The notes under the pieces are model-generated. The model was given only the letters and a program-made list of their open reading frames with translations. It was not told the origin of the DNA and ran no database searches. DNA of 19,341 nucleotides from an uncultured Roseburia sp. (GTDB lineage: Bacteria; Bacillota; Clostridia; Lachnospirales; Lachnospiraceae): the NCBI GenBank assembly GCA_910584215.1, contig CAJTYI010000059.1:1-19341 (forward strand). Direction: 5' to 3'. Of the stretch, positions 13,175 through 19,341 are shown piece after piece. The position numbers and the translations under genes are program-made. The stretch's first letter is position 1, and each line of letters begins with the position of its first letter.

Positions 13175-13954
13175 ATGAAAAAAATATTATTTATCGGAAA
13201 GTTTAATACGGTGTATCAGGATATCCATGATGAGTTGATGCAGAGTTACAGTGTGCAGGCCTGCGTCGATAATCTGGATATGGTCAAAGGAATGTTAAAA
13301 ATTAAAATGCCCGATATCGTGATCGTCAGCCTGATTGCCATGGGCAGAGATATCAATAAGATTTTGCGCGAGTTTAAGTTGAAGTATCCCACAATTCCCG
13401 TGATCTGTATCGGGACGGAAGCGGAGCAGGCGCATTTTAGCGAGTTCTTTGCGGACAGTCAGTTTTATGCCCTGACAAGGCCGATCAGCAACGCGGAAAT
13501 TTTGGCGGAGGTTTTAAACGTCAGCAACAGTGTGCCCGGTGCCTCTAGGGAGGATGCCAGTGCGCCCAGACGCAGCAGTGCGCCCGAGGAAAAACGACTG
13601 GTGCTGCTGGTGGATGACAATGCGATTCAGCTTCGGTCTTTGTATAAGATTCTGTCGGATAAATATGAAGTGCAGATGGCCACTTCCGGGATGAAAGCGT
13701 TGACTATGATTGGGAAGAAAAAGCCGGATATCATATTTTTGGACTACGAGATGCCGATCTGTGACGGCCGGATGACACTGCAAATGATCCGCGAATTGGA
13801 CGAGGCAAAGGATATTCCCGTGGTTTTCCTCACCGGCATGAAAGACAGGGCGCATATTGCCTCTGTGTTGGAATTGCGGCCGGAGGGATATCTGATTAAG
13901 CCGGCGAGCCGTGAAAAGCTGGTGGAGACGATAGAGAAGGTGTTAGCCAGGTAG
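13175..13954 (+). CDS. two-receiver response regulator without output domain (pseudo-receiver plus receiver)
   Basis: 259 residues from ATG 13175, chosen because AGGAGG (13161-13166) lies 8 bp upstream; the ATG at 13115 overlaps the kinase stop but has no SD. Residues 1-115 fold-match a receiver (KKILFIGKF..., PDIVIVSLIAMG, YALTRPIS), yet the acceptor Asp is replaced by Ser (Ser52) and the conserved Lys of the KP motif by Arg, so it is a pseudo-receiver. A Ser/Ala/Pro linker leads to a complete receiver: VLLVDDNAIQL, FLDYEMPICDG (Asp190), FLTGM, LIKPAS. No DNA-binding or enzyme domain follows. It is probably the acceptor of the upstream HPt phosphate and acts by protein contact. Confidence 0.9.
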   Translation: MKKILFIGKFNTVYQDIHDELMQSYSVQACVDNLDMVKGMLKIKMPDIVIVSLIAMGRDINKILREFKLKYPTIPVICIGTEAEQAHFSEFFADSQFYALTRPISNAEILAEVLNVSNSVPGASREDASAPRRSSAPEEKRLVLLVDDNAIQLRSLYKILSDKYEVQMATSGMKALTMIGKKKPDIIFLDYEMPICDGRMTLQMIRELDEAKDIPVVFLTGMKDRAHIASVLELRPEGYLIKPASREKLVETIEKVLAR

Positions 13955-14062
13955 GCCGTATGAGGAAACCCATTTCGTGACAGCCCATTTACATGTATGA
14001 CCTCCCGTGAATTGTTACAGTAATTTTTTATAAACATCATTCAAATTTATATATATTTTGCA

Positions 14063-14091
14063 TTGAAACGTTGCCTCAAAAGAGATAAAAT
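14063..14091 (+). promoter_or_regulatory. sigma-A promoter of lrgA-lrgB
   Basis: TTGAAA (14063-14068), 17-bp spacer, TAAAAT (14086-14091). Start near 14098, inside the palindromic operator region. Confidence 0.7.
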
Positions 14092-14115
14092 CAATTTTAA
14101 AATTGGTATTACCAA
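14092..14115. promoter_or_regulatory. GntR/FadR-type operator overlapping the lrgA transcription start
   Basis: Two overlapping palindromes: CAATTTTAAAATTG (14092-14105, perfect) and TTGGTATTACCAA (14103-14115, 6-bp arms around one T). The second fits the TGGTnnnACCA pattern known for FadR/LldR/PdhR-subfamily GntR regulators. A FadR/FCD regulator gene lies 1.3 kb downstream. Bound here it would block initiation. Confidence 0.65.
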
Positions 14116-14127
14116 AGAGGTGGCAAG

Positions 14128-14511
14128 ATGAAATATGTAAAACAGTTTGGCATTATTTTGCTGATATCATTTGTGGGGGAAATCATGCATTTGCTGATTC
14201 CCCTGCCGATTCCCGCGAGTATATACGGGATAGTGATTCTTTTGGCTGCATTGGAGAAAAAATGGATTCCTTTGCGTGCCGTGGAGGAGACCGGAAGATT
14301 TTTGGTAGAAATCATGCCCGTCATGTTTATTCCCGCTGCCGTTGGGCTGCTGGACTCCTGGGGTTCCCTAAAAGTTGTGTTTGTTCCATTTCTCATAATT
14401 ACGGTGCTTTCTACCGGTATCGTCATGGCAGTGTCGGGTAAAGTGATACAGAGCCTGCTTTTGCGCAAAAGACGAAACGGAGGGCTGCAGACGAAGGAGG
14501 AGAAGGTATAA
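14128..14511 (+). CDS. lrgA: CidA/LrgA-family membrane protein
   Basis: 127 residues with four hydrophobic segments, the family length. Family marks: FGIILLISFVGEIMHLLIPLPIPASIYGIVILL and VEETGRFLVEIMPVMFIPAAVGLLDSWGSL (the FIPAGVG block). The SD GAGGTGG lies just before the ATG. LrgA/CidA proteins were described as holin-like factors of murein turnover; in Bacillus the related PftA/PftB (YsbA/B) pair moves pyruvate. The stop codon abuts the lrgB start, so the two are translated together. Confidence 0.93.
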   Translation: MKYVKQFGIILLISFVGEIMHLLIPLPIPASIYGIVILLAALEKKWIPLRAVEETGRFLVEIMPVMFIPAAVGLLDSWGSLKVVFVPFLIITVLSTGIVMAVSGKVIQSLLLRKRRNGGLQTKEEKV

Positions 14512-15204
14512 ATGCATGAATTTGTGGAAGAGTCGGTGTTTTTTGGCGTGTTGGTCAGTCTGTGTTCCTATGGGCTGGGAGTTTTGTTAAGAAAGAGACT
14601 AAAAAGTGCGCTGTTTCATCCGCTTTTGGTTGCCATTGTCCTTACGATGCTGCTGCTGATCAGTTTTCGGATAGACTATACCGTATATTATGAGGGGGCC
14701 AAGTATCTTAGCTATCTGCTGACGCCGGCAACGATTTGTCTGGCGATTCCACTGTATGAGCAGATGGAACTGCTAAAGCATAACTTGCGAGTGATACTGG
14801 CAGGAATTGTATCCGGCGTGCTCACGAGTCTATGCTGTGTTTTGGTTCTTTCGCTGTTGTTTGGTTTAAGCCGTCAAGAGTATGTGACGCTGCTTCCCAA
14901 ATCGGTGACAACGGCCATTGGCATGGGCATATCAGAGGAATTGGGGGGATATGTGTCAATCACAGCCGCGGTCATCATTATTACAGGAATACTTGGAAGC
15001 GTCATCGCAGATGTTCTTTTTAAGGTATGCCGCATTACGGAACCGATCGCCAAAGGGATTGCGCTTGGCACCGCCTCACATGCAATCGGAACGGCCAAGG
15101 CGGTTGAACTTGGCGAGACGGAGAGCGCTATGAGCAGTCTCTCGATTGTCGTCTCGGGTATTCTCACGGTGGCAGGGGCCTCTGTCTTTGCGCATTTCCT
15201 ATAA
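14512..15204 (+). CDS. lrgB: LrgB/CidB-family membrane protein
   Basis: 230 residues, the family length, with a row of membrane segments. Signature blocks: FHPLLVAIVLTMLLLI, LLTPATICLAIPLYEQMELLKHN, LLPKSVTTAIGMGISEELGG and the glycine-rich end IALGTASHAIGTAKAVELGE. The ATG follows the lrgA stop directly, with AAGGAGGAGAAGG as SD. It forms the partner of LrgA; role either murein hydrolase control or pyruvate/small carboxylate transport. The FCD regulator next door favours a metabolic role (inference). Confidence 0.95.
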   Translation: MHEFVEESVFFGVLVSLCSYGLGVLLRKRLKSALFHPLLVAIVLTMLLLISFRIDYTVYYEGAKYLSYLLTPATICLAIPLYEQMELLKHNLRVILAGIVSGVLTSLCCVLVLSLLFGLSRQEYVTLLPKSVTTAIGMGISEELGGYVSITAAVIIITGILGSVIADVLFKVCRITEPIAKGIALGTASHAIGTAKAVELGETESAMSSLSIVVSGILTVAGASVFAHFL

Positions 15205-15368
15205 TTAGCAGTTGTTTGATACAGAGAGACAGCTTGTGAGAAATCGGCTTGATGGCTGATTTTATCACACGGTTGTTGGGTTGGGGCGTTACAAATAGAC
15301 TTGAGAGCAGACGCAAATTTGAGATTTACGTCGCCCGGTTGCGTAAACGTTTCGAAATGAGGGATTCT

Positions 15369-16091
15369 ATGTTCAGAAAAGCAGATAAAGATTGTCCGTT
15401 TGATGATGTGTTAGATCAGATCATCGCTCATATTCGCAGCGGAGAGCTAAAACCGGGGGACCCGCTTCCTACAGAGAGAGCGATGGCCGATTTGCTCGGC
15501 ATTTCCAGACCCATAGTGAGGGAGGTGCTAAAGTCGCTCGAGCTTTTGGGAATTATTACCTGTGTCCACGGAGGCGGTAATTATATTGCTGACCATTTAG
15601 AATCCTGCCTGATACGCCCCATTTCCATTTTGTTTGCCATGAACAACGGCAGTGTGCAGCAAAGCCAGCAGTTGCGCGCTGCGCTCGAATGTCAGGCGGC
15701 TTATCTCGCCGCCGGCAAATGTTCTCCGTTGGACGCCGCAAGGCTTCATCTGCTTATGGAGCAGTTGGCAGTGTCGGAGAAGGAAGAAGAGATGGAGCAG
15801 TATGACAGGGAACTTCATCTTGCCATTGCACAGATTGCAGATAATCCGCTAATCTACAGTGTATTGTCCGCATCGGCGCTGCTCACTGACCGCATGATTG
15901 CAGATATTCGCAGGGTTGCCGCAAGAGAAACGCAGTCCGTGCATGAGATTGATGCCCAGCACAGGGAGTTGGTGGATGCCATTGTCAAAAAAGATGCCGT
16001 GCGCGCCGAGTGTGCGATGAAAATACATATGGAGGCGATTGCGCAGTATATTGTAGAATGGCAAAAAGAGCAGGGACAGGCTGACCGTTGA
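15369..16091 (+). CDS. GntR-family regulator, FadR subfamily with metal-binding FCD domain
   Basis: 240 residues from ATG 15369, chosen because GAGGG at 15359-15363 lies 5 bp upstream and the FadR-type length and start then fit; the open frame runs on to 15249, but those residues look non-homologous. N-terminal winged helix: DDVLDQIIAHIRSGELKPGDPLPTERAMADLLGISRPIVREVLKSLELLGII. The C-terminal FCD domain keeps all metal ligands with normal spacing: D-x3-H in YDRELHLAI, H in AQHREL, H in MKIHMEAI 22 residues further. Metal-type FCD domains of the PdhR/LldR kind bind small carboxylates such as pyruvate or lactate. A likely target is the operator before lrgA. Confidence 0.92.
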   Translation: MFRKADKDCPFDDVLDQIIAHIRSGELKPGDPLPTERAMADLLGISRPIVREVLKSLELLGIITCVHGGGNYIADHLESCLIRPISILFAMNNGSVQQSQQLRAALECQAAYLAAGKCSPLDAARLHLLMEQLAVSEKEEEMEQYDRELHLAIAQIADNPLIYSVLSASALLTDRMIADIRRVAARETQSVHEIDAQHRELVDAIVKKDAVRAECAMKIHMEAIAQYIVEWQKEQGQADR

Positions 16092-16110
16092 GCTTTCTTA
16101 GTGAGATACA

Positions 16111-16134
16111 TGGTACCAAAATTGATTTTTCAAT
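16111..16134. promoter_or_regulatory. palindromes upstream of the acyl-CoA synthetase promoter
   Basis: TGGTACCA (16111-16118, perfect but without the 3-bp spacer of FadR-type sites) and ATTGA-TTTT-TCAAT (16121-16134). They lie 23-46 bp upstream of the -35 and could bind a regulator; identity unknown. Confidence 0.3.
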
Positions 16135-16156
16135 AGAATCAAGGGATACAAATAGT

Positions 16157-16184
16157 TTGAAAACGGTAAAATTTATGGTATAAT
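16157..16184 (+). promoter_or_regulatory. extended -10 sigma-A promoter of the acyl-CoA synthetase gene
   Basis: TTGAAA (16157-16162), 16-bp spacer, TATAAT (16179-16184) preceded by TGG, i.e. an extended -10. Leader of about 35 nt. Confidence 0.8.
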
Positions 16185-16225
16185 GTCGAAAGAAAAAGAG
16201 AATCAATGACAGGGGGAAATCAATC

Positions 16226-17860
16226 ATGCCAGTAACAGAGTACCTGGAGAGAAACGCGAAACTGTATCCAGATGAGGTGGCTTTAGTGGAGCTCAACCCA
16301 GATGAGAAAGATACGAGGAGAGCCAGCTGGAAAGAGTTTGCGTTAATCCAGCCCAGCCGTTTTGAGCCTTACCGCAGAGAGATCACATGGAGCGTGTTCA
16401 ACGAGAAAGCTAACCGCTTTGCCCATATGTTGATGGGCCGCGGCATTAAAAAGGGCGATAAGGTCGGAATCCTGATGTACAACTGTCTGGAGTGGCTCCC
16501 AATCTACTTTGGTGTCTTAAAGACCGGGGCGATCGCTGTGCCCTTTAATTTCCGCTATGACGCGGAGGAGATTTTGTATTGTGTAGAGCTGGCGGAAGTG
16601 GATGTCATCGTGTTCGGTTCAGCTTTCATCGGTCGTATCGAGATTAACGCGGAGCGCCTTGCAAAGGGACGGCTGTTAATCTATGTGGGGGATGGCTGCC
16701 CTGCATTTGCGGAGAGCTACCGCGAGTTGGTGGCGGATTGTTCGAGCCAGTCGCCGGATGTCGTTTTGACGGAGGAAGATTTTGGCGCCATCTATTTTTC
16801 CAGCGGCACGACCGGGTTTCCCAAAGCAATTTTACATAAGCACCGGAGCCTGACGCAGGCCGCGGAAATGGAGCAAAAGCATCATGAGACGGGGCGTGAG
16901 GATACCTTTCTTTGTATCCCCCCACTTTATCACACAGGAGCAAAATTTCACTGGATGGGAAGTCTTGTGGCGGGGAGCAGGGCAGTGCTCTTAAAGGGGA
17001 CAAGTCCGGAGGCCATTCTCTCTGCGGTTTCCAGTGAAAAGTGTACGATTGTCTGGCTTTTAGTACCATGGGCGCAGGATATACTGGACGCCTTAGAGCG
17101 CGGCGATCTGAAACGTGAGGACTATCAGCTTGATCAGTGGCGATTGATGCATATTGGCGCGCAGCCGGTTCCGCCGTCATTGATTAAGCGCTGGAGAGAG
17201 TATTTTCCGAATCATGCTTATGACACCAACTATGGGCTCTCCGAGTCGACCGGCCCGGGCTGTGTGCATCTGGGCATGGAAAATATCCATAAAGTGGGAG
17301 CCATCGGCGTGCCCGGTTATCGCTGGGAGTGTAAGATCGTCGATGAAAATGACAAAGAGGTCGCGCGCGGCGAGGTGGGTGAGCTTTGCGTGAAAGGTCC
17401 GGGTGTCATGACCTGCTATTACCGCAATGAGGAGGCGACTGCCGAGACGCTTAAAGACGGCTGGCTCTACACCGGGGATATGGCGATACAGGATGAGGAC
17501 GGTTTTTATTTCCTTGTGGACAGGAAAAAGGATGTGATTGTCAGCGGTGGAGAAAATATATATCCGGTGCAGATCGAAGATTTTATGCGCCGTCATGATA
17601 AGATTAAGGACGTGGCCGTCATTGGGCTGCCCGACCGGCGCCTTGGTGAGAAAACAGCCGCGGTGATCGAGGTCAAGGACGGTATGTCATGTACCCAGGA
17701 AGAATTGGAAGAATTTTGTCTGGAGCTTCCGCGCTACAAGCGGCCCAAAGAGTACATTTTCAGCGAGATTCCGAGGAATGCAACGGGTAAGATCGAAAAG
17801 CCGAAGCTTCGCAAGATGTATGGCGCCGACCAGTTGGTGGCAAAAGAGAACCAGGCATAG
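16226..17860 (+). CDS. AMP-dependent acyl-CoA synthetase/ligase (ANL superfamily)
   Basis: 544 residues, usual length. It activates a carboxylic acid with ATP to an acyl-adenylate and transfers it to CoA. Motifs: the P-loop YFSSGTTGFPKA (from Tyr190), YGLSESTG (from 336), YTGD (from 415), the hinge DRKKDVIVSGGENIYPVQIE, and the C-terminal catalytic Lys522 in NATGKIEKPKLR. About 25 residues near the N-terminus (RASWKEFALIQPSRFEPYRREITW) form a small insertion between the usual start and the first ANL block. The substrate cannot be read; medium- or long-chain fatty acid or an aromatic acid are options. SD AGGGGGA before the ATG. It has its own promoter, so a link to the GntR gene upstream is possible but not shown. 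Confidence 0.92.
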   Translation: MPVTEYLERNAKLYPDEVALVELNPDEKDTRRASWKEFALIQPSRFEPYRREITWSVFNEKANRFAHMLMGRGIKKGDKVGILMYNCLEWLPIYFGVLKTGAIAVPFNFRYDAEEILYCVELAEVDVIVFGSAFIGRIEINAERLAKGRLLIYVGDGCPAFAESYRELVADCSSQSPDVVLTEEDFGAIYFSSGTTGFPKAILHKHRSLTQAAEMEQKHHETGREDTFLCIPPLYHTGAKFHWMGSLVAGSRAVLLKGTSPEAILSAVSSEKCTIVWLLVPWAQDILDALERGDLKREDYQLDQWRLMHIGAQPVPPSLIKRWREYFPNHAYDTNYGLSESTGPGCVHLGMENIHKVGAIGVPGYRWECKIVDENDKEVARGEVGELCVKGPGVMTCYYRNEEATAETLKDGWLYTGDMAIQDEDGFYFLVDRKKDVIVSGGENIYPVQIEDFMRRHDKIKDVAVIGLPDRRLGEKTAAVIEVKDGMSCTQEELEEFCLELPRYKRPKEYIFSEIPRNATGKIEKPKLRKMYGADQLVAKENQA

Positions 17861-17882
17861 CGTATTGCAATGAAATGTTAAA

Positions 17883-17929
17883 AGAAAAATCGAGTAGGGC
17901 GTGCCGGTTCGCTGCTACTCGATTTTTCT
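17883..17929. terminator. bidirectional Rho-independent terminator
   Basis: AGAAAAATCGAGTAG (17883-17897) pairs perfectly with CTACTCGATTTTTCT (17915-17929), 17-nt loop. The A-tract/T-tract on both sides suits termination of both the acyl-CoA synthetase (+) and spoVT (-). Confidence 0.9.
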
Positions 17930-17957
17930 GATACATGAGGGCAGTTTGCAAAAGTGG

Positions 17958-18506
17958 CTACTGTTCCATCTGGCGCCCTAAAAAGCCTGCCGCTGCGGTT
18001 GCAAGCTTGCTCTCGGTCTCGCCCATTTTACCTTTTTCCCTCTTATCGTATAAAATCACTGCGCCGATCGCGTCCCCCTCGCAGATAATGGTGCTGATTG
18101 CCTGCTGATTAAAATCTCCCGCGTCGTCGAGTGTGATTTTAATAAACTCGTTGTCTTCTTTGGCGGCAAGAAAACTTCTTCTTTTTCCGATCGCCTCTTC
18201 TAACTGGCGGCTGATCGGTTTTCCTTCAAATTCCTTTTTCCCTGTTCCTGAGGCGGCCACCACATGGTCGCAGTCGGTGATTAATACCAGATGCCCCGTT
18301 GTCTGCGCAAGGCTCTCGGAATATTCGCCTGCAAACTGGCTCAACTCTCCGATCGGCGAATATTTTTTCAGAATAATTTCGCCCTCACGGTCGGTGAAAA
18401 TTTCCAGCGGATCGCCCTCGCGGATTCTCAATGTTCTTCTTATCTCTTTTGGCACAACGATTCTTCCCAGATCGTCGATGCGTCGTACAATACCTGTTGC
18501 TTTCAT
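17958..18506 (-). CDS. spoVT: stage V sporulation protein T, AbrB-type transcription factor
   Basis: 182 residues, the SpoVT length. The N-terminal AbrB swapped-hairpin domain reads MKATGIVRRIDDLGRIVVPKEIRRTLRIREGDPLEIF, near-identical to the family block. It is followed by a GAF-like domain (LVLITDCDHVVAASGTGKKEFEGKPIS ... IICEGDAIGAVILYDK). SpoVT modulates forespore gene expression under sigma-G and influences spore coat and germination properties. SD GGAGG before the ATG. A sigma-G-like promoter lies upstream. Its presence marks the organism as an endospore former. Confidence 0.95.
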   Translation of the reverse strand: MKATGIVRRIDDLGRIVVPKEIRRTLRIREGDPLEIFTDREGEIILKKYSPIGELSQFAGEYSESLAQTTGHLVLITDCDHVVAASGTGKKEFEGKPISRQLEEAIGKRRSFLAAKEDNEFIKITLDDAGDFNQQAISTIICEGDAIGAVILYDKREKGKMGETESKLATAAAGFLGRQMEQ

Positions 18507-18547
18507 ATATAAAGTTCCTCCAGTTACTAATTTTTCCTTGGCAGAAG

Positions 18548-18577
18548 TAGTATCTGTAAAAAGGATTCAATTATACA
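18548..18577 (-). promoter_or_regulatory. sigma-G-like promoter of spoVT
   Basis: Minus strand: TGTATA (18577-18572), 17-bp spacer, GATACTA (18554-18548). This resembles the sigma-G pattern (about TGnATA and CATAnTA) with one mismatch in the -10, and spoVT is sigma-G dependent in Bacillus. Confidence 0.6.
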
Positions 18578-18593
18578 TGAAGTGGGTTTCATT

Positions 18594-19073
18594 TTAGCTT
18601 ACTGTTCCGATAAACTGATAGCCGCATTTTTGATAAAGGCGCTCGGCGGGAATGTTATCTTTTACTACATCAAGCCGGATACTGACACATTGTTCTTCCC
18701 GTGCGACATGTTCGGCAAACATCAATAGTTGTGTCCCGACACCGTACATTTGGTAATCAGGATGGACGGCAAGCGTATAAACAACATAAATATATCGATA
18801 ATCATTCTCTGTCAGCCATTTCGCGCTTTGATAGCCGTTTTCCGGCTCGTGCTTTAAAATAATTGACCCTATGATCTTCTCCTCGGTTTGGGCAAGGTAC
18901 AATCCATTTGCCATGAACCCTTTTTCTGCGGCGCGGCGAACCAGATAAATGCCCTTTCTCCACCCGGGATAATTCTTGTGTGCTGCTAAGTAGTCGCATA
19001 TGTCATCGTACAATTTTTCGATGCCATCTATATCTGCTTCTACAGCCTTTCTTACTTGAATGTTTTGTTTCAT
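18594..19073 (-). CDS. GNAT-family N-acetyltransferase
   Basis: 159 residues. GNAT order is visible: N-terminal strand and helix (IQVRKAVEADIDGIEKLYDDICDYL), the central strands (GLYLAQTEEKIIGSIILKHE), the acetyl-CoA binding motif A (YTLAVHPDYQMYGVGTQLLMFAEHVAREEQC; Q/RxxGxG/A-like YGVGTQ), and motif B (IRLDVVKDNIPAERLYQKCGYQFIGTV). It transfers acetyl from acetyl-CoA to an unknown amine. The end right after GYQFIGTVS is about 15-20 residues short of relatives I recall, so the last strand may be missing. Start ATG 19073 with AGGAAAAG as SD. Its stop lies just upstream of the spoVT promoter. Confidence 0.88.
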   Translation of the reverse strand: MKQNIQVRKAVEADIDGIEKLYDDICDYLAAHKNYPGWRKGIYLVRRAAEKGFMANGLYLAQTEEKIIGSIILKHEPENGYQSAKWLTENDYRYIYVVYTLAVHPDYQMYGVGTQLLMFAEHVAREEQCVSIRLDVVKDNIPAERLYQKCGYQFIGTVS

Positions 19074-19173
19074 ATACTGCTTTTCCTGGTTGCATCTATA
19101 ATTATCGTAAACATTAATTGTTGATATAATTTTTTCAAAAAGTATAGGTAATTAGCCGTTGTGCTTGATATAC

Positions 19174-19320
19174 TCAAAATGAATAAATATGCATGGCTGT
19201 TCTATCGGAAGTAATACAAAACTTTATATTCACAGCGTAAATGCGGCGTCCGGCGGGCAGCATAGCTGCAGGTGCTACTTGTCTTTTGACCCTCCGGAAA
19301 AACGTCAGGGATTCTCGCAT
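19174..19320 (-). CDS. doubtful short ORF at the window edge
   Basis: On the minus strand a frame is open from the window edge to a stop at 19174-19176; its first inner ATG is at 19320 (MRESLTFFRRVKRQVAPAAML..., 48 residues). I recall similar short hypothetical ORFs in Lachnospiraceae drafts, which suggests a repeated intergenic sequence more than a gene. No SD precedes the ATG. The rest of 19074-19341 shows no feature I can support. Confidence 0.25.
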   Translation of the reverse strand: MRESLTFFRRVKRQVAPAAMLPAGRRIYAVNIKFCITSDRTAMHIYSF

Positions 19321-19341
19321 GCTGTTTGGGGCATCGGGTTG

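Noticed and set aside
15249..15368. N-terminal extension of 40 residues on the GntR regulator
   Set aside because: No SD for the first ATG. FadR-type proteins begin close to the winged helix, and GAGGG before ATG 15369 gives a good start.
16111..16118. TGGTACCA as a second operator of the FCD regulator
   Set aside because: It lacks the 3-bp spacer of the TGGTnnnACCA pattern seen before lrgA, and an 8-bp palindrome is common by chance. Kept only as a weak regulatory candidate.
17036..17050. AAAAGTGTAC in the acyl-CoA synthetase gene as a further recombinase site
   Set aside because: Only one half plus the centre matches; the second half-site is missing, and it lies inside a conserved coding region.
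1..19341. CRISPR array, tRNA or rRNA genes, insertion sequence ends
   Set aside because: I looked for regularly spaced repeats, cloverleaf patterns and terminal inverted repeats with target duplications and saw none apart from the features listed.

Overview
The window looks like a chromosomal piece of an endospore-forming, low-to-medium G+C Clostridia, most likely a Lachnospiraceae-type gut anaerobe. The evidence is the rpmG-secE-nusG-rplK-rplA-rplJ-rplL block, a spoVT gene with a sigma-G-like promoter, SD sequences of the AGGAGG type throughout, and protein families common in that group (7TM hybrid kinases, BlaI/BlaR1 pairs, a Hin/Mpi-type small serine recombinase). The assignment is inferred from gene content; no 16S gene or other marker is present.

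Layout. 1-460: 3' end of an Rpn-type nuclease/transposase-like gene with a hairpin terminator. 480-4207: the translation/secretion/transcription block, with a strong promoter before rpmG, an L1-binding-site mimic between rplK and rplA, a second strong promoter plus L10 leader and attenuator before rplJ, and a strong terminator directly after rplL. rpoB/rpoC, the usual next genes, are absent. 4215-4832: an unrecognised gene. 4868-5825: a probable short leader or small RNA, a serine recombinase, and an intergenic segment of 109 bp flanked by two exact 18-bp inverted copies of a recombination-site-like sequence. I read this as a promoter inversion switch facing a membrane-anchored unknown protein at 5852-6475. 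6479-8563: a BlaI-like repressor with two operator dyads and a BlaR1-like sensor that has lost its zinc-protease core and whose C-terminus is frameshifted. 8568-10232: hairpin, then a sodium:solute symporter on the minus strand. 10254-13954: divergent hybrid histidine kinase (7TM, HisKA, HATPase, REC, HPt) plus a two-receiver regulator without output domain. 14063-16091: LrgA/LrgB-type membrane pair and an FCD-type GntR regulator, with a GntR-like operator at the lrgA start site. 16157-17860: an acyl-CoA synthetase/AMP-dependent ligase. 17883-19073: bidirectional terminator, spoVT and a GNAT acetyltransferase on the minus strand. 19074-19341: mostly non-coding, with an edge ORF of doubtful reality.

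How the parts work together. The ribosomal block carries two product-sensing controls (L1 and L10). The serine recombinase and the inverted sites next to it form a compact phase-variation module: in the orientation given, a promoter-like sequence points at the unknown 5852 gene. The BlaI/BlaR1 pair appears to be decaying or repurposed. The lrgAB-gntR group fits a small carboxylate (possibly pyruvate) export/import unit controlled by its own FCD regulator. The symporter and the kinase system are divergently transcribed from adjacent promoters and may be functionally linked.
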